The notes under the pieces: model-generated | Seen by the model: only the letters and a program-made list of their open reading frames with translations | Database searches by the model: none | Told to the model about the DNA's origin: nothing | Shown: positions 1 through 9,084 of the stretch, one piece after another | Numbering within the stretch: position 1 is the stretch's first letter | Layout: every line of letters begins with the position of its first letter | Position numbers and translations under genes: made by a program | Assembly (NCBI RefSeq): GCF_025836995.1 | Contig: NZ_CP107546.1 | Location: 2,418,001 to 2,482,000, forward strand | Direction: 5' to 3' | DNA: 64,000 nucleotides | Source of the DNA: Microbacterium sp. M28 | GTDB lineage: Bacteria > Actinomycetota > Actinomycetes > Actinomycetales > Microbacteriaceae

Positions 1-58
1 CACGCCGCCCTCACGTGCCCCGTGATGCCGAGCGAGCGTACGGGAACGGTGCGGCGGG

Positions 59-2473
59 TCAGAGCTTCTCGATCGGGGCGATCTTGATCAGGAGCTTCTT
101 CTGGCCGGCCGAATCGAAGCGCACGTGGGCGATGCGCTTCGCGCCCTCGCCGGTCACGGCATCCACCCTGCCCTCGCCGAAGTCGTCGTGACGGATGCGG
201 TCGCCCGCGGCGAGGACGAGGTCGCCGTTGTCGCGCACCTTCGAGGTGACCTTGTTCGGGAAACGGTCCATCGACGTCGACAGCGGCTTGAGCGAGCCGC
301 CGAGCGGCTTGACGCCGAATCGGTCGCCGCCGGTCGGCCTGCGTGCGTTGAGCGCACGCGACTGCGTGCCACCACGGGAGTTCACGTCTCCCGGTGACTG
401 ACGCCAATCGATGAGCCCCGCCGGGATCTCCTGCAGGAAGCGGCTCGGCATGGCCACGGACACCTCGCCGAACTGGGCGCGGGTCATCGCGAGCGACAGG
501 TGCAGGCGCTTGCGGGCACGCGTGATGCCGACGTAGAACAGCCGGCGCTCCTCCTGCGGACCCCCCGGTTCACCCGCGGAGATGCGGTGCGGGATGAGGT
601 CCTCCTCAACACCCGTGACGAACACCGCGTCGTACTCCAGGCCCTTCGCCGTGTGCATCGTCATGAGCGAGACCGAGCCGGACTCGTCGTCCAGGTCGTC
701 GGCATCCGACACCAGGGCGACGTCGGTGAGGAAGTCGACGATCGTGCCTTCGGGGTTGTTGCGGGCGAAGTCCCGCGTGACGGCCACGAACTCGTCGAGG
801 TTCTCGACGCGCGCCTCGTCCTGCGGATCCCGGCTCGCGCGCAACGCGTCCAGGTAGCCGCTCTTGGCGAGCAGCAGGGTGAGTCCGTCCGCGACCGATG
901 TCGCCGGCGGCACCTCACCGGACGAGGGCATCAGGATCTCGGATGCTTCGGCGAGCACGGCATCCAGTCGGCCGATCGCGGCCTGCAGCTTGGGCCCGAC
1001 GCCGAGCTCGGCTGGGCGCGACAGCGCCTCCCGGAACGTGATGCCGTGGTCCTCGGCGAACCGGGCGATCGCGGTCGCCGTGACGTCGCCGATGCCACGG
1101 CGGGGCCGGTTCAGGATGCGCCGCAGAGCCATCTCGTCCGCGGGGTTGGCGACCGAGACGAGGTAGGCGAGGGCGTCCTTGATCTCGGCGCGCTCGTAGA
1201 ACTTCGTGCCGCCCATGATCTTGTACGGAACGGCCGAGCGGATGAAGATCTCCTCCAGCGCGCGGGACTGCGAGTTCGTGCGGTAGAACACCGCCATCTC
1301 GGAGTACGGGAAGCCCTTGCGGTGCAGCGCCTCGACCTCGTCGGCGACGAACTGCGCCTCATCGTGCTGGGAGTAGCCGGTGAACCCGACGATCTTCTCG
1401 CCGTCGCCGCGGTCGGTCCACAGCTTCTTGTCCTTGCGGTCGAAGTTGTTGCCGATGACGGCGTTCGCCGCCGAGAGGATGTTCTGCGTCGATCGGTAGT
1501 TCTGCTCGAGCAGCACGACCTTGGCACCGGGGAAGTCGCGCTCGAACTCGCTGATGTTGCGGATGTCGGCGCCGCGGAACGCGTAGATCGACTGGTCGCT
1601 GTCACCGACGACGGTCAATGACGCCCCCTCGAGGGCCGGGGTCGTCTCCGGCTCGAAGATCATCATGCCGTTCGAGGCATACGGATCCGGTGCCGTCGAG
1701 GACACCGGTCGTGTCAGTTCGTGGATGAGTGCGTACTGGGCGTGGTTGGTGTCCTGGTACTCGTCGACGAGGATGTGCCGGAATCGGCGCCGGTACGTGT
1801 CCGCGACCTGCGGGAACGCGCGGAACAGGAACACCGTCTGACCGATGAGATCGTCGAAGTCGAACGCGTTCGCCTTCTGCAGCTGCCGCTGGTAGTCGCC
1901 GAAGATCTCGACGAACAGCCGCTCGGCCGGATCGGACATGTTGGCCTGACGGGCGTACGACTCGGCGTCCGACAGCTCGTTTTTCAGCTTCGAGATGCGC
2001 GACTGCACGGATGCCGGGGTGAGCCCGTACGCATCGGCCTCGTGGTCTTTCACGAGCCGCTTGATCAGCGCGCGCGAGTCGCCGGAGTCGTAGATCGTGA
2101 ATGTCTTGGTGAAGCCGAAGTGCTCGGCCTCGCGCCGGAGGATCCGCACGCAGGCGGAGTGGAACGTGGAGATCCACATGCCGCGGGAGGCTTCGCCCAC
2201 CAGCGACCCGACGCGCTCGCGCATCTCGCCCGCGGCTTTGTTCGTGAACGTGATCGCGAGGATCTGGCTCGGCCACGCCTCGCGTCCCCGCAGCAGCGAG
2301 GCGATGCGGCGGGTCAGCACGCTCGTCTTGCCCGATCCGGCACCCGCCACGATGAGCAGCGCGGGGCCTCGGTAGGTCACGGCTTCGAGCTGCTGCGGAT
2401 TGAGCCCGGCGAGGAGGTCGTCCTGCGCCTGGGGCCCTGCTGTTCCGGGAACGATGAGGGGTGCGTCTGTCAT
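59..2473 (-). CDS. pcrA: ATP-dependent DNA helicase PcrA/UvrD (UvrD-REP family)
   Basis: This is a superfamily 1A 3'-5' DNA helicase acting in nucleotide excision repair, replication restart and removal of protein roadblocks. The 804-residue length fits actinobacterial PcrA. Visible motifs are Walker A AGAGSGKT (about residues 43-50), Walker B/motif II DEYQDTN (237-243), motif III GDSDQSIYAFRGAD (about 291-304), LLEQNYRST, and TMHTAKGLEYDAVFVTGVEE near residue 615. The last 45 residues (FGEGRVDAV onward) look like the Tudor-like tail that in PcrA contacts RNA polymerase. An unusual stretch of about 27 residues (near 257-283, rich in Pro, Ser and Thr) lies between motifs II and III; it is probably a clade-specific loop. 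The gene stands alone downstream of a large palindrome. Family assignment is secure. Confidence 0.97.
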   Translation of the reverse strand: MTDAPLIVPGTAGPQAQDDLLAGLNPQQLEAVTYRGPALLIVAGAGSGKTSVLTRRIASLLRGREAWPSQILAITFTNKAAGEMRERVGSLVGEASRGMWISTFHSACVRILRREAEHFGFTKTFTIYDSGDSRALIKRLVKDHEADAYGLTPASVQSRISKLKNELSDAESYARQANMSDPAERLFVEIFGDYQRQLQKANAFDFDDLIGQTVFLFRAFPQVADTYRRRFRHILVDEYQDTNHAQYALIHELTRPVSSTAPDPYASNGMMIFEPETTPALEGASLTVVGDSDQSIYAFRGADIRNISEFERDFPGAKVVLLEQNYRSTQNILSAANAVIGNNFDRKDKKLWTDRGDGEKIVGFTGYSQHDEAQFVADEVEALHRKGFPYSEMAVFYRTNSQSRALEEIFIRSAVPYKIMGGTKFYERAEIKDALAYLVSVANPADEMALRRILNRPRRGIGDVTATAIARFAEDHGITFREALSRPAELGVGPKLQAAIGRLDAVLAEASEILMPSSGEVPPATSVADGLTLLLAKSGYLDALRASRDPQDEARVENLDEFVAVTRDFARNNPEGTIVDFLTDVALVSDADDLDDESGSVSLMTMHTAKGLEYDAVFVTGVEEDLIPHRISAGEPGGPQEERRLFYVGITRARKRLHLSLAMTRAQFGEVSVAMPSRFLQEIPAGLIDWRQSPGDVNSRGGTQSRALNARRPTGGDRFGVKPLGGSLKPLSTSMDRFPNKVTSKVRDNGDLVLAAGDRIRHDDFGEGRVDAVTGEGAKRIAHVRFDSAGQKKLLIKIAPIEKL

Positions 2474-2539
2474 GTCCTTTCGAGTCTAGGCGGCGCCACG
2501 GACACGCACGCGCGGTCGCCCGCAGCTGCTGCGCGGACG

Positions 2540-2596
2540 GAGAGATCCCGGACGCGGAGGACTTCGGCGTGAAGTCTCCGGCATCCGGGATCTCTC
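2540..2596. repeat. Large imperfect palindrome (element A), possible terminator
   Basis: The outer arms 2540-2552 and 2584-2596 pair over 13 bp. An inner stem pairs 2556-2565 with 2571-2579 with one bulge. It lies between the stop of the lamin-tail protein gene (2610) and the pcrA start (2473), both on the minus strand, so it could terminate the former. There is no long T tract. Its two-tier architecture resembles the palindromes at 46826, 51423 and 54672. Confidence 0.6.
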
Positions 2597-2609
2597 GAGG
2601 CGAAGAGCG

Positions 2610-5402
2610 TCAGCCCTGTGCCGGACCCGCATCAGCGGCGCGGATCCGGCGGGTGCGCACGAGGAGTCCTCCTGCGGCCACGAGAAGCGCGGCGAACACC
2701 ACAGCCGTGATCGGGAGCTGAGCGCCGGTCGCGGCCAGGCCCGCGCTCTGCGAGACGGTGATGTCCGCCCAGCCGATGAGCTCGCCGTTCGCGTCGTACA
2801 CCGCGATCCGATGGGGGCCGGCCGCCGCGTCCGCCGGGATCGTGACCGTGATCTCCCCGGTCGCGTCGAAGGCTCCCGCCGCGAGTCGCACAGGCTCCGA
2901 GTACATCCAGACGGACACGCCGGCACCGGCGTGCGCCGCGCCCGCGATCACCCTGACCGCCTGCCCCGGGGTCGCGACCGAGGGGTTCACGACCAGACCG
3001 TTGCGATTCGCGTCCACCAGCTCCGTTCCCGCCGGCGGCGTCTGACCGTCCGGCTCGCCGCCAGGGTTCTCACCGCCGGGGTTCTCACCGCCGTTCGCGA
3101 TCGGAAGCGTCCCGGCGCGCAGCGCTTCGGACGCGAAACCGTCGGCGAACCACCACACCGGACGTTCGCCGTCGACGGCGAGAGACGCGGGTGCCGTGAC
3201 GAACCCCTCGTTGTTGATGTCGGGCATTCCCGCCGGACGCGCGAAGTGGGCGATGTCGGGCGAGACCGTGCCGTTGAGCGCGATCTGCGCCGAACGCCCC
3301 TGGCAGCCGTCGTCGCACACGGCCCACAGCACATCGAGCGCGCTGTCGTAGTCGAGAGCCATGACGCCTGCGAGCCCCGGCTCGATCTCGGACACGAGCG
3401 TCGCCGATCCGTCCGCGCGGAACGCAAAGGCGTAGACGTGGCCGGTGTCCTCGACGGCGACGAAGAACAGTCCGTCACCGTGGCCGTGGTGCTCGGCCGG
3501 ATCGTACGCCGCGCCCGTCGTGTCGTCGAAGAGGGCTCCGGCGAGGACATCGTCGGAGATCCACTCGACGGCCTCGATGCCGAGGTTCGCTCCGACCGCC
3601 GGGAGCAGAGCCGTGAGGTCCCACTCCTGCTCGGCGACGAGATCGCCGGCCGCGGCATCCGGATCCACCTTCAGCACCACGTTCTGGTTCACGCCCTTCG
3701 CGCTGTTGTCGCGCTCCGAGGCGACGTAGACGGAACCGGCTCCGTCGACCGTGATGCCCTCGGTGTCAGGACCGGCCGCGCCGGCATCCGCCGCGTCCTT
3801 CTGGAATCGGACGCGCTTGCCCTTGTCCCAGCCGTCGGCCATGACGATCGAGCCGTCCGCGTTCGCCTCGAGCTTCCAGATCCGCCCCTCGCCGTTGTCG
3901 ACCGCCCAGAGGAACGCTCCCTCAGCCGTCTCCTGCAGATCGAGACCCGAGCTGTCCTCGAGGAATGTCGGGGCGGTGTCGAGCACCCGCACCTCTGCCG
4001 AACCCGGCCACGGCGAGACGGTCACCTCACCGGGCTCTTCGCCCTCGCCCGGTTCCTCGCCACCGCCCTCGCACGCGTTGCGCAGTCCCTTGGTCGCGGA
4101 CGCGAGATCGACGAAGTCACCGGTCCCGTCCGCGCATCGAGCCCACACGCCGGCCGCGTGGGCGGCGTAGGCGTGCTCCGCGACCGTGCTGCCGTCCGCT
4201 TCGCGGATGGTGACGGTGTCGCCACCGCCGAGGCCGAACACGAAATCACGGGGCTGATCGAACACGAAGTACGCACCAGGCTCGAGAACCGTGCCGGCGG
4301 GCACCGGCGTGGTCTCGCCGGCGTGCCCCACCGGATCCGAATCCATCAGCGTCCACCCCGAGATGTCCACGGACGTCGCCTCGAGGTTCACGATCTCGAC
4401 CCAGTCGGTCGCGTCGCCGTTCGATTCGATCTCGTTGATCGCCACGTCCGGTGTCACGCACGTGTTCGCCGCCCCTGGCGTCGCATGCGCCAGCACGAAC
4501 GCCCCGACACCGTCAGGGCAGCGGGCGAGCGTCGCCGCAGCGAAGTCGCCGTCGATCGCGGCGTGGCCGCTCCACGGCTGGGTGTCATCGAGCAGGGAGC
4601 CGGCGGCATCGAACAGGCGGATGCGGTCGGCGCTGCCGATCCCGATCGGATCGCGGAATGCGGTCTCGACGCCGTCGACGATCCCGATCGAGCCCTCGTC
4701 GACCACGAGGAACTCGCCGGCGTCGATCACCGATCCGGTCGGGAACTTCCAGCGATGATCGTCGGAGTTGTCGCGGATCTCGTAGCCTGAGACGTCCAGC
4801 GGCTCCGTACCGGGGTTGTGGAACTCCACCCAGTCGGCGGGCTGCGAATCGACCTCGTTGATGCGGATCGATCCGGCCACCGGCTCGATCGTGCAGTCGT
4901 TCCGAGCACCAGGAGTCGCCGCGGTCGCGTGCGCCCACACCCCCGTGCCGTCCGGGCAGCGGGCCCACACCGCGAGCGGCGCCGTGTTCTCGTACGCGAA
5001 GGCGTCCACCTCGGCATCCGTCGGATCGAACAGGACGACCTCGTCGCCCTTGCCGAGCCCGAAGCCGAAGTCGACGTCCTTCTCGAGCACCAGGAAACCG
5101 CCCGGCTCGAGCACACTGCCCGCCGGCGCCTGGCCGAACTCGTCGCGGTTCTCGTCGGCGATCCGCCAGCCGTCGAGGTCGACGGCCTCGGTGCCGGCGT
5201 TGAACAGCTCGACCTGGTCGGCGAGACCGGTCGCGGCGTCGTCGTAGACGATCTCATTGAGGACGATCGTCGGTGCGGCGGCGGTCTCGGTGGATCGGAT
5301 GCCGGGCTCGGCGCCGATGGCGGCAGCGGGTGCGGCGAGCAGGGCGGCAGCGCTCAGAGCGCTGACCGCCGTGAGCGCGACCCCGCGGTGCAGGCGGGAC
5401 AT
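2610..5402 (-). CDS. Wall-anchored protein with three lamin-tail domains and a phytase/esterase-like region
   Basis: This is a secreted 930-residue protein. A signal peptide covers about residues 1-31 (ends AAAIGA). Three lamin-tail domains follow at about 44-170, 176-315 and 320-446. Each closes with a similar Cys-containing segment, as in WARCPDGTGVWAHATAATPG, and each ends in a further Cys. Residues about 460-765 resemble the esterase-like activity of phytase (SdiA-regulated-like) beta-propeller family. A Gly/Asn/Pro-rich linker (GGENPGGENPGGEPDG) and an Ig-like domain lead to LAATG, a hydrophobic helix and a basic tail, which is an LAxTG-type sortase signal. The start has AGGAG five bases upstream. 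An upstream PHO-box-like array suggests phosphate control. Extracellular phosphoester hydrolysis is plausible but not shown; lamin-tail domains may bind DNA or wall polymers. Confidence 0.85.
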   Translation of the reverse strand: MSRLHRGVALTAVSALSAAALLAAPAAAIGAEPGIRSTETAAAPTIVLNEIVYDDAATGLADQVELFNAGTEAVDLDGWRIADENRDEFGQAPAGSVLEPGGFLVLEKDVDFGFGLGKGDEVVLFDPTDAEVDAFAYENTAPLAVWARCPDGTGVWAHATAATPGARNDCTIEPVAGSIRINEVDSQPADWVEFHNPGTEPLDVSGYEIRDNSDDHRWKFPTGSVIDAGEFLVVDEGSIGIVDGVETAFRDPIGIGSADRIRLFDAAGSLLDDTQPWSGHAAIDGDFAAATLARCPDGVGAFVLAHATPGAANTCVTPDVAINEIESNGDATDWVEIVNLEATSVDISGWTLMDSDPVGHAGETTPVPAGTVLEPGAYFVFDQPRDFVFGLGGGDTVTIREADGSTVAEHAYAAHAAGVWARCADGTGDFVDLASATKGLRNACEGGGEEPGEGEEPGEVTVSPWPGSAEVRVLDTAPTFLEDSSGLDLQETAEGAFLWAVDNGEGRIWKLEANADGSIVMADGWDKGKRVRFQKDAADAGAAGPDTEGITVDGAGSVYVASERDNSAKGVNQNVVLKVDPDAAAGDLVAEQEWDLTALLPAVGANLGIEAVEWISDDVLAGALFDDTTGAAYDPAEHHGHGDGLFFVAVEDTGHVYAFAFRADGSATLVSEIEPGLAGVMALDYDSALDVLWAVCDDGCQGRSAQIALNGTVSPDIAHFARPAGMPDINNEGFVTAPASLAVDGERPVWWFADGFASEALRAGTLPIANGGENPGGENPGGEPDGQTPPAGTELVDANRNGLVVNPSVATPGQAVRVIAGAAHAGAGVSVWMYSEPVRLAAGAFDATGEITVTIPADAAAGPHRIAVYDANGELIGWADITVSQSAGLAATGAQLPITAVVFAALLVAAGGLLVRTRRIRAADAGPAQG

Positions 5403-5474
5403 AGGACTCCTGGGTCAGGAAGGACGGGTGTTCCCTCAGACCAGCGATCCCGCGTGGACGCGTGGCGACGCGCA

Positions 5475-5503
5475 GGTGTATCGACGGTGAACAGCCGGTG
5501 GCC
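5475..5503 (-). promoter_or_regulatory. Candidate PHO box (PhoP operator) upstream of the lamin-tail protein
   Basis: Read on the gene strand, three 11-nt units follow one another: GGCCACCGGCT, GTTCACCGTCG and ATACACCTGCG. The central unit begins with an exact copy of the actinobacterial PhoP repeat core GTTCACC, and the flanking units each match it at five of seven positions. The array ends about 73 bases before the start codon, a usual activator distance. It is a pattern match only, but the downstream protein has a phytase-like region. Confidence 0.45.
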
Positions 5504-5505
5504 GT

Positions 5506-6525
5506 TCAGGCGATGCGCGTCCCCGGGGGCAGCCGTCGCGCCGGCGTCCGCGTGCGCGACCAGGCGCCGGCGAACAGGCCACCCGCGATCAGGATCTGGA
5601 TGCCGAGTCCCACGAACCAGCTCGGCACCGTGCCCTCCATGAGCTCCTCCGGTGTGTGAGCGTCGCCGTACTCCTCGGAGCAGCCATCCCAGCGCTGCTC
5701 GACCGGGGGATGCTGCGCCATCCGGACGCCGAGCTTGATCTGACCGAACATGTCCACCGGGTATCCGTCCGGGTTGAAGTCGGTGGGTGTCGCATCAGCG
5801 AGGACGACGAACGGGTTGGCCGCCAGCACCCACCACACCCGATCGAACCGCGGCACCTCGTACGTGTACGTCTCCCATCGGTCGCACTCGAGCTGGCCGT
5901 CCGCGTCGTACGGGCGGCTGTAGCTGGTCGCTTCGCTGCGGATCGCGGCGCCGCCCAGTCCGAACGCGATGAGGGTCCCGATCGTGAGCCCGGCGACGAC
6001 GAGGTAGGTCGCTGCGACGGAGAACAGCGGGCGTGCGATGAGACCGCTCAGGCCGACGCCTATCGCGGCGACGACGACGATCTCGACGGCCAGCACGAGC
6101 AGCGAGACGAGCAGTACGAGCGCGTTCACTCCCCCGCCGAGCAGGGCGATCGCGAGGAACGGGAGCGCGACGAGCAGGAAGGCTCCGCCGGTGGCGACCG
6201 CGGCGAGGAGCTTTCCGAGCATGATGTCGCCCGTGGATGCCGCGGTCACCTGGACCGCAGCGAGGGTCGCCGCTTCCCTGTCGCCGTTGATCGCGTTGCC
6301 GCTGAGCGTGGGTGAGACGAGCACGACGAGCAGGAGCACGACGTTCACGACGATCGAGTACACGCCGGCACCGACGAAATCGCCCCACGAATACACCATG
6401 AACGCGAGGACGGTGACGCCGATCAGCACCAGGGCGAAGACGCCGAGGAGGATGTACCAGCCGACGCTGCGCAGGCGCTGCGTCAGTTCGAGGCGGGCGA
6501 TGGTGGCGATGTGCGCGGCGCTCAT
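5506..6525 (-). CDS. ABC-2 type transporter permease
   Basis: This integral membrane protein of 339 residues is the channel half of an ABC exporter. It has a first membrane helix near residues 20-45, then helices around 57-80, 105-135 and 138-165, one near 180-200, and a last helix near the C terminus (LGIQILIAGGLFAGAW). An extracytoplasmic loop of roughly 100 residues separates the last two. Its start codon overlaps the stop of the upstream ATPase by four bases (ATGA), so the two are translationally coupled and surely form one transporter. The substrate cannot be read from sequence. Export of a drug, peptide or lipid, or an NatA/NatB-like role, are all possible. Confidence 0.88.
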   Translation of the reverse strand: MSAAHIATIARLELTQRLRSVGWYILLGVFALVLIGVTVLAFMVYSWGDFVGAGVYSIVVNVVLLLVVLVSPTLSGNAINGDREAATLAAVQVTAASTGDIMLGKLLAAVATGGAFLLVALPFLAIALLGGGVNALVLLVSLLVLAVEIVVVAAIGVGLSGLIARPLFSVAATYLVVAGLTIGTLIAFGLGGAAIRSEATSYSRPYDADGQLECDRWETYTYEVPRFDRVWWVLAANPFVVLADATPTDFNPDGYPVDMFGQIKLGVRMAQHPPVEQRWDGCSEEYGDAHTPEELMEGTVPSWFVGLGIQILIAGGLFAGAWSRTRTPARRLPPGTRIA

Positions 6526-7496
6526 ACCGCCGCCTCCGTTCCGGACGATGGTTGTGCAGGCGGCGGCGCGGTCTGGGCGGCGCCGCGGATGTTGAGGAAG
6601 GCGTGCTCCAACGCGCTCTGCGCCGGCGCGAACTCGGCGACGGCGAGCCGTGCCTCGATGAGCAGACGGAGGGCGTGCGCCGCGGCGTCCTCACCAGGGA
6701 AACCAACGACGACGGCACCGCGGTCCGCCCCGACCGACTCGGTGGGGATGCCGAGCGTCGATGCGACCTGCCAGGCGTCGGCACTGAAGCGCTCCTCGCT
6801 CGCGCCGGCGAGACGGACACGCCACGCCCTGGTCGACGGTTGCGCCGCTGTGGCATCGACGACGGACCCGGCGACGAGGAACACGGCGTCGTCGACGACC
6901 TCCTCCAGCTCGGAGAGGATGTGGCTGGAGATCAGCACGGTTCGACCCTGGCTTGCGAGATCGCGCAGCAGCACCCGCAGGTGCACGCGCGCCTCCGGAT
7001 CCAGTCCGGACGCCGGCTCGTCGAGCAGCAGCACCTGCGGGTCGTGCACGAGCGCACGCGCCAGACCCAGCTTCTGCTTCTGCCCGCGCGAGAGCACCTT
7101 CGCCGGCGCGTCGGCGAGGTCGCCGAGCCCGACCAGAGCGAGCAGTTCGGCGGCGCGGGCGGCGGCATCCTGCTTAGACATGTCGAACAGCCGAGCCGTC
7201 GTGACGATCGTCTCCCTGGCGGTCAGCGACGGCCAGGCCCCGAGCGCGTCCGGCATCCAACCGAGGAGCCGTCTGGCGGCGAGCGGATCGGCCATCGGAT
7301 CGATCTCGCCGATGCGGATGCTGCCGGAGTCCGGCGCGAGCAGTGAGGCGAGCATCAGCAGCAGCGTGGTCTTGCCTGCGCCGTTCGGACCCACCAGGCC
7401 GGTCACCCGACCTGCTCTGGCGTGGAAGCTCGCGTGTCGGACGGCGCGTACCTGGCCGAATGATCTGGTGACGCCCTCGGCGACGATTCCGCTCAT
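6522..7496 (-). CDS. ABC transporter ATP-binding protein (exporter type)
   Basis: This is the 324-residue ATPase partner of the ABC-2 permease that overlaps its stop codon. It shows Walker A GPNGAGKTT, a signature LSRGQKQKL (Arg-Gly replacing the common Gly-Gly), Walker B VLLLDEPASGLDP and the switch His in SSHILSELE. A C-terminal extension of about 100 residues is typical of drug or antibiotic-exporter ATPases (CcmA/NatA class). I chose the start at 7496 (MSGIVAEGV) because the family begins there. The frame remains open upstream without a recognisable N terminus, and a divergent promoter for the YccF gene is needed in 7497-7594. Confidence 0.92.
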   Translation of the reverse strand: MSGIVAEGVTRSFGQVRAVRHASFHARAGRVTGLVGPNGAGKTTLLLMLASLLAPDSGSIRIGEIDPMADPLAARRLLGWMPDALGAWPSLTARETIVTTARLFDMSKQDAAARAAELLALVGLGDLADAPAKVLSRGQKQKLGLARALVHDPQVLLLDEPASGLDPEARVHLRVLLRDLASQGRTVLISSHILSELEEVVDDAVFLVAGSVVDATAAQPSTRAWRVRLAGASEERFSADAWQVASTLGIPTESVGADRGAVVVGFPGEDAAAHALRLLIEARLAVAEFAPAQSALEHAFLNIRGAAQTAPPPAQPSSGTEAAV

Positions 7497-7594
7497 CCGG
7501 TCATCATGGCATCGACCGGCTTCCGATCTTCGGAACTGCCAGGTGACGCTCAGCGCCGGGCCGATCCCCAGGCACACGCTGGCAGAATCGGAGC

Positions 7595-7993
7595 ATGCGC
7601 ACGATCCTCAACATCATCTGGCTGATCCTCGCCGGATGGGCACTGTTCCTCGGTTACGTGCTCGCGGGCATCCTGCTGTGCGTCCCGATCATCACCATCC
7701 CGTGGGCGATCGCGTCGTTCCGTATCGCCGGCTACGCCATCTGGCCGTTCGGCCGGGAGGTCGTGAGCAGGCCGACTGCCGGTGTCGGGTCCTTCCTCGG
7801 CAACGTCATCTGGGTGATCCTCGCCGGCTGGTGGTTGGCGATCGGGCACATCGTGTCGGGGATCGCCCTGTGCATCACGATCATCGGCATCCCGATGGGC
7901 ATCGCCGATTTCAAGCTCGTGCCGGTATCCCTCATGCCGCTCGGCAAGGAGATCGTCAAATCAGGGACCGGGGCCTTCGACCGGACGCTGTGA
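7595..7993 (+). CDS. YccF domain-containing inner membrane protein
   Basis: This 132-residue protein contains two tandem YccF repeats. Each has the shape N-x-I-W-x-I-L-A-G-W (MRTILNIIWLILAGWALFLG and GNVIWVILAGWWLAIG) followed by a hydrophobic helix and a short amphipathic segment (PITIPWAIASFRIAGYAIWP-like; IIGIPMGIADFK). The family is a small, widely distributed membrane protein of unknown function. The gene is monocistronic, is divergent from the ABC ATPase, and ends 17 bases before the convergent glycerophosphodiesterase gene. Confidence 0.9.
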   Translation: MRTILNIIWLILAGWALFLGYVLAGILLCVPIITIPWAIASFRIAGYAIWPFGREVVSRPTAGVGSFLGNVIWVILAGWWLAIGHIVSGIALCITIIGIPMGIADFKLVPVSLMPLGKEIVKSGTGAFDRTL

Positions 7994-8010
7994 CACCGGA
8001 CGCTGTGAAC

Positions 8011-8997
8011 TCAGCCGCGGAAGAAGCCGGCGCCGAGATCCGGGTGATCGACGAACACGCCGTCCACTCCCGTGCGCGCTATCGCGCTCCACTCCCCCTC
8101 GTAGTCGCCGAAGGCTTCGCGTCCGCCGGCGCCACGGAACTCGGGTGCGAGGAAGGCGTTCTCGGGGCGGCACGTCCACGTGAACACCTGCAGTCCTCGG
8201 TCATGCGCGTCGTCGACGATGGAATTCGGGCCTTTCAGCAGCATCCGCTTGTTCACGCTGATGCCGTCGAACCGTCCGACGAGCCCGTCGAGGCCGGCGG
8301 GCTCCACCGTGGCCGGATAGGTCAGCGCCTGCTTGCCCTGGGCGACGAGCAGGTCGTACGGTCGCCCCTTCGCCTCGATGAGGTACACGTACGACGCCGC
8401 GATCCCGGCTGTGCGCAGCTGCTCGAGCACGGTCGACTCGAAGGACTCGATGATCAGCGGCAGCTCGCCCTCCGCCCAGCCGGCGGACCGCAGATCGCGC
8501 GCGATCAGAGGGGCGAGACCGAGTCCGATGCTGTCGAAATAGGTCGCGTGCTTGATCTCCAGCACGACCCCGATCTCCCGCCCGTGCTCGGCCGAACCAG
8601 CGCGGACGAGGTCGAGGACGTCGACGAGACGCAGGATCGGCTGCGCACCGTCGAAGCTGGCACTCGACGGGCGCACCTCCGGTACGCGTTCGCGTGTACG
8701 AAGGGTGGTGAGTTCCGCCCAGGTGAAGTCCTCCGTGAACCAGCCGGTCAGCGCCTGGCCGTCGATCCGCTTGGTGGTCTTGCGATCGGCGAACTCCGGA
8801 TGCGCCGCGACGTCCGTCGTCCCGGAGATCTCGTTCTCATGGCGGACGACGAGCACTCCGTCGCTCGTCGCGACGACGTCCGGTTCGACGGCGTCCACGC
8901 CCATCGCCAGGGCGAGCTCGTAGGCCGAGCGGCTGTGTTCGGGGCGATACCCGGAAGCGCCGCGATGGCCGATGACGAGAGGCGCGTTCCTGGGCAT
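8011..8997 (-). CDS. Glycerophosphodiester phosphodiesterase family protein
   Basis: This 328-residue enzyme is predicted to hydrolyse glycerophosphodiesters to glycerol-3-phosphate and an alcohol. The GDPD TIM-barrel motifs are present: VIGHRGASGYRPEHS at the N terminus (catalytic His-Arg; PEH replaces the usual PEN), EPDVVATSDGVLVVRHE (metal-binding Glu and Asp, catalytic His), LEIKH near residue 150, and a C-terminal VFVDHPD. There is no signal peptide, so it is probably cytoplasmic. The start at 8997 (MPRNAPLVIGHRG) gives the usual GDPD N terminus; an upstream in-frame ATG at 9051 would overlap the promoter region of the next gene. No PHO-box-like sequence was seen upstream. Confidence 0.92.
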   Translation of the reverse strand: MPRNAPLVIGHRGASGYRPEHSRSAYELALAMGVDAVEPDVVATSDGVLVVRHENEISGTTDVAAHPEFADRKTTKRIDGQALTGWFTEDFTWAELTTLRTRERVPEVRPSSASFDGAQPILRLVDVLDLVRAGSAEHGREIGVVLEIKHATYFDSIGLGLAPLIARDLRSAGWAEGELPLIIESFESTVLEQLRTAGIAASYVYLIEAKGRPYDLLVAQGKQALTYPATVEPAGLDGLVGRFDGISVNKRMLLKGPNSIVDDAHDRGLQVFTWTCRPENAFLAPEFRGAGGREAFGDYEGEWSAIARTGVDGVFVDHPDLGAGFFRG

Positions 8998-9084
8998 GCT
9001 CTCAGCGTAGAACAGCGCATGCGGCTGGCCGCCCGGGTAGTGTAAGAACAAGCGATATCAAGACCCCCTTGGAGTGAGGCCACG

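Noticed and set aside
59-2473. Insertion between motifs II and III of PcrA as a possible intein or mobile insertion
   Set aside because: It is only about 27 residues with no intein or repeat features, so a simple loop extension is more likely.
6511-9045. Long plus-strand open frame spanning the ABC ATPase and glycerophosphodiesterase genes
   Set aside because: It is antisense to two recognised enzymes and overlaps the YccF gene in another frame; the predicted protein has no motif.
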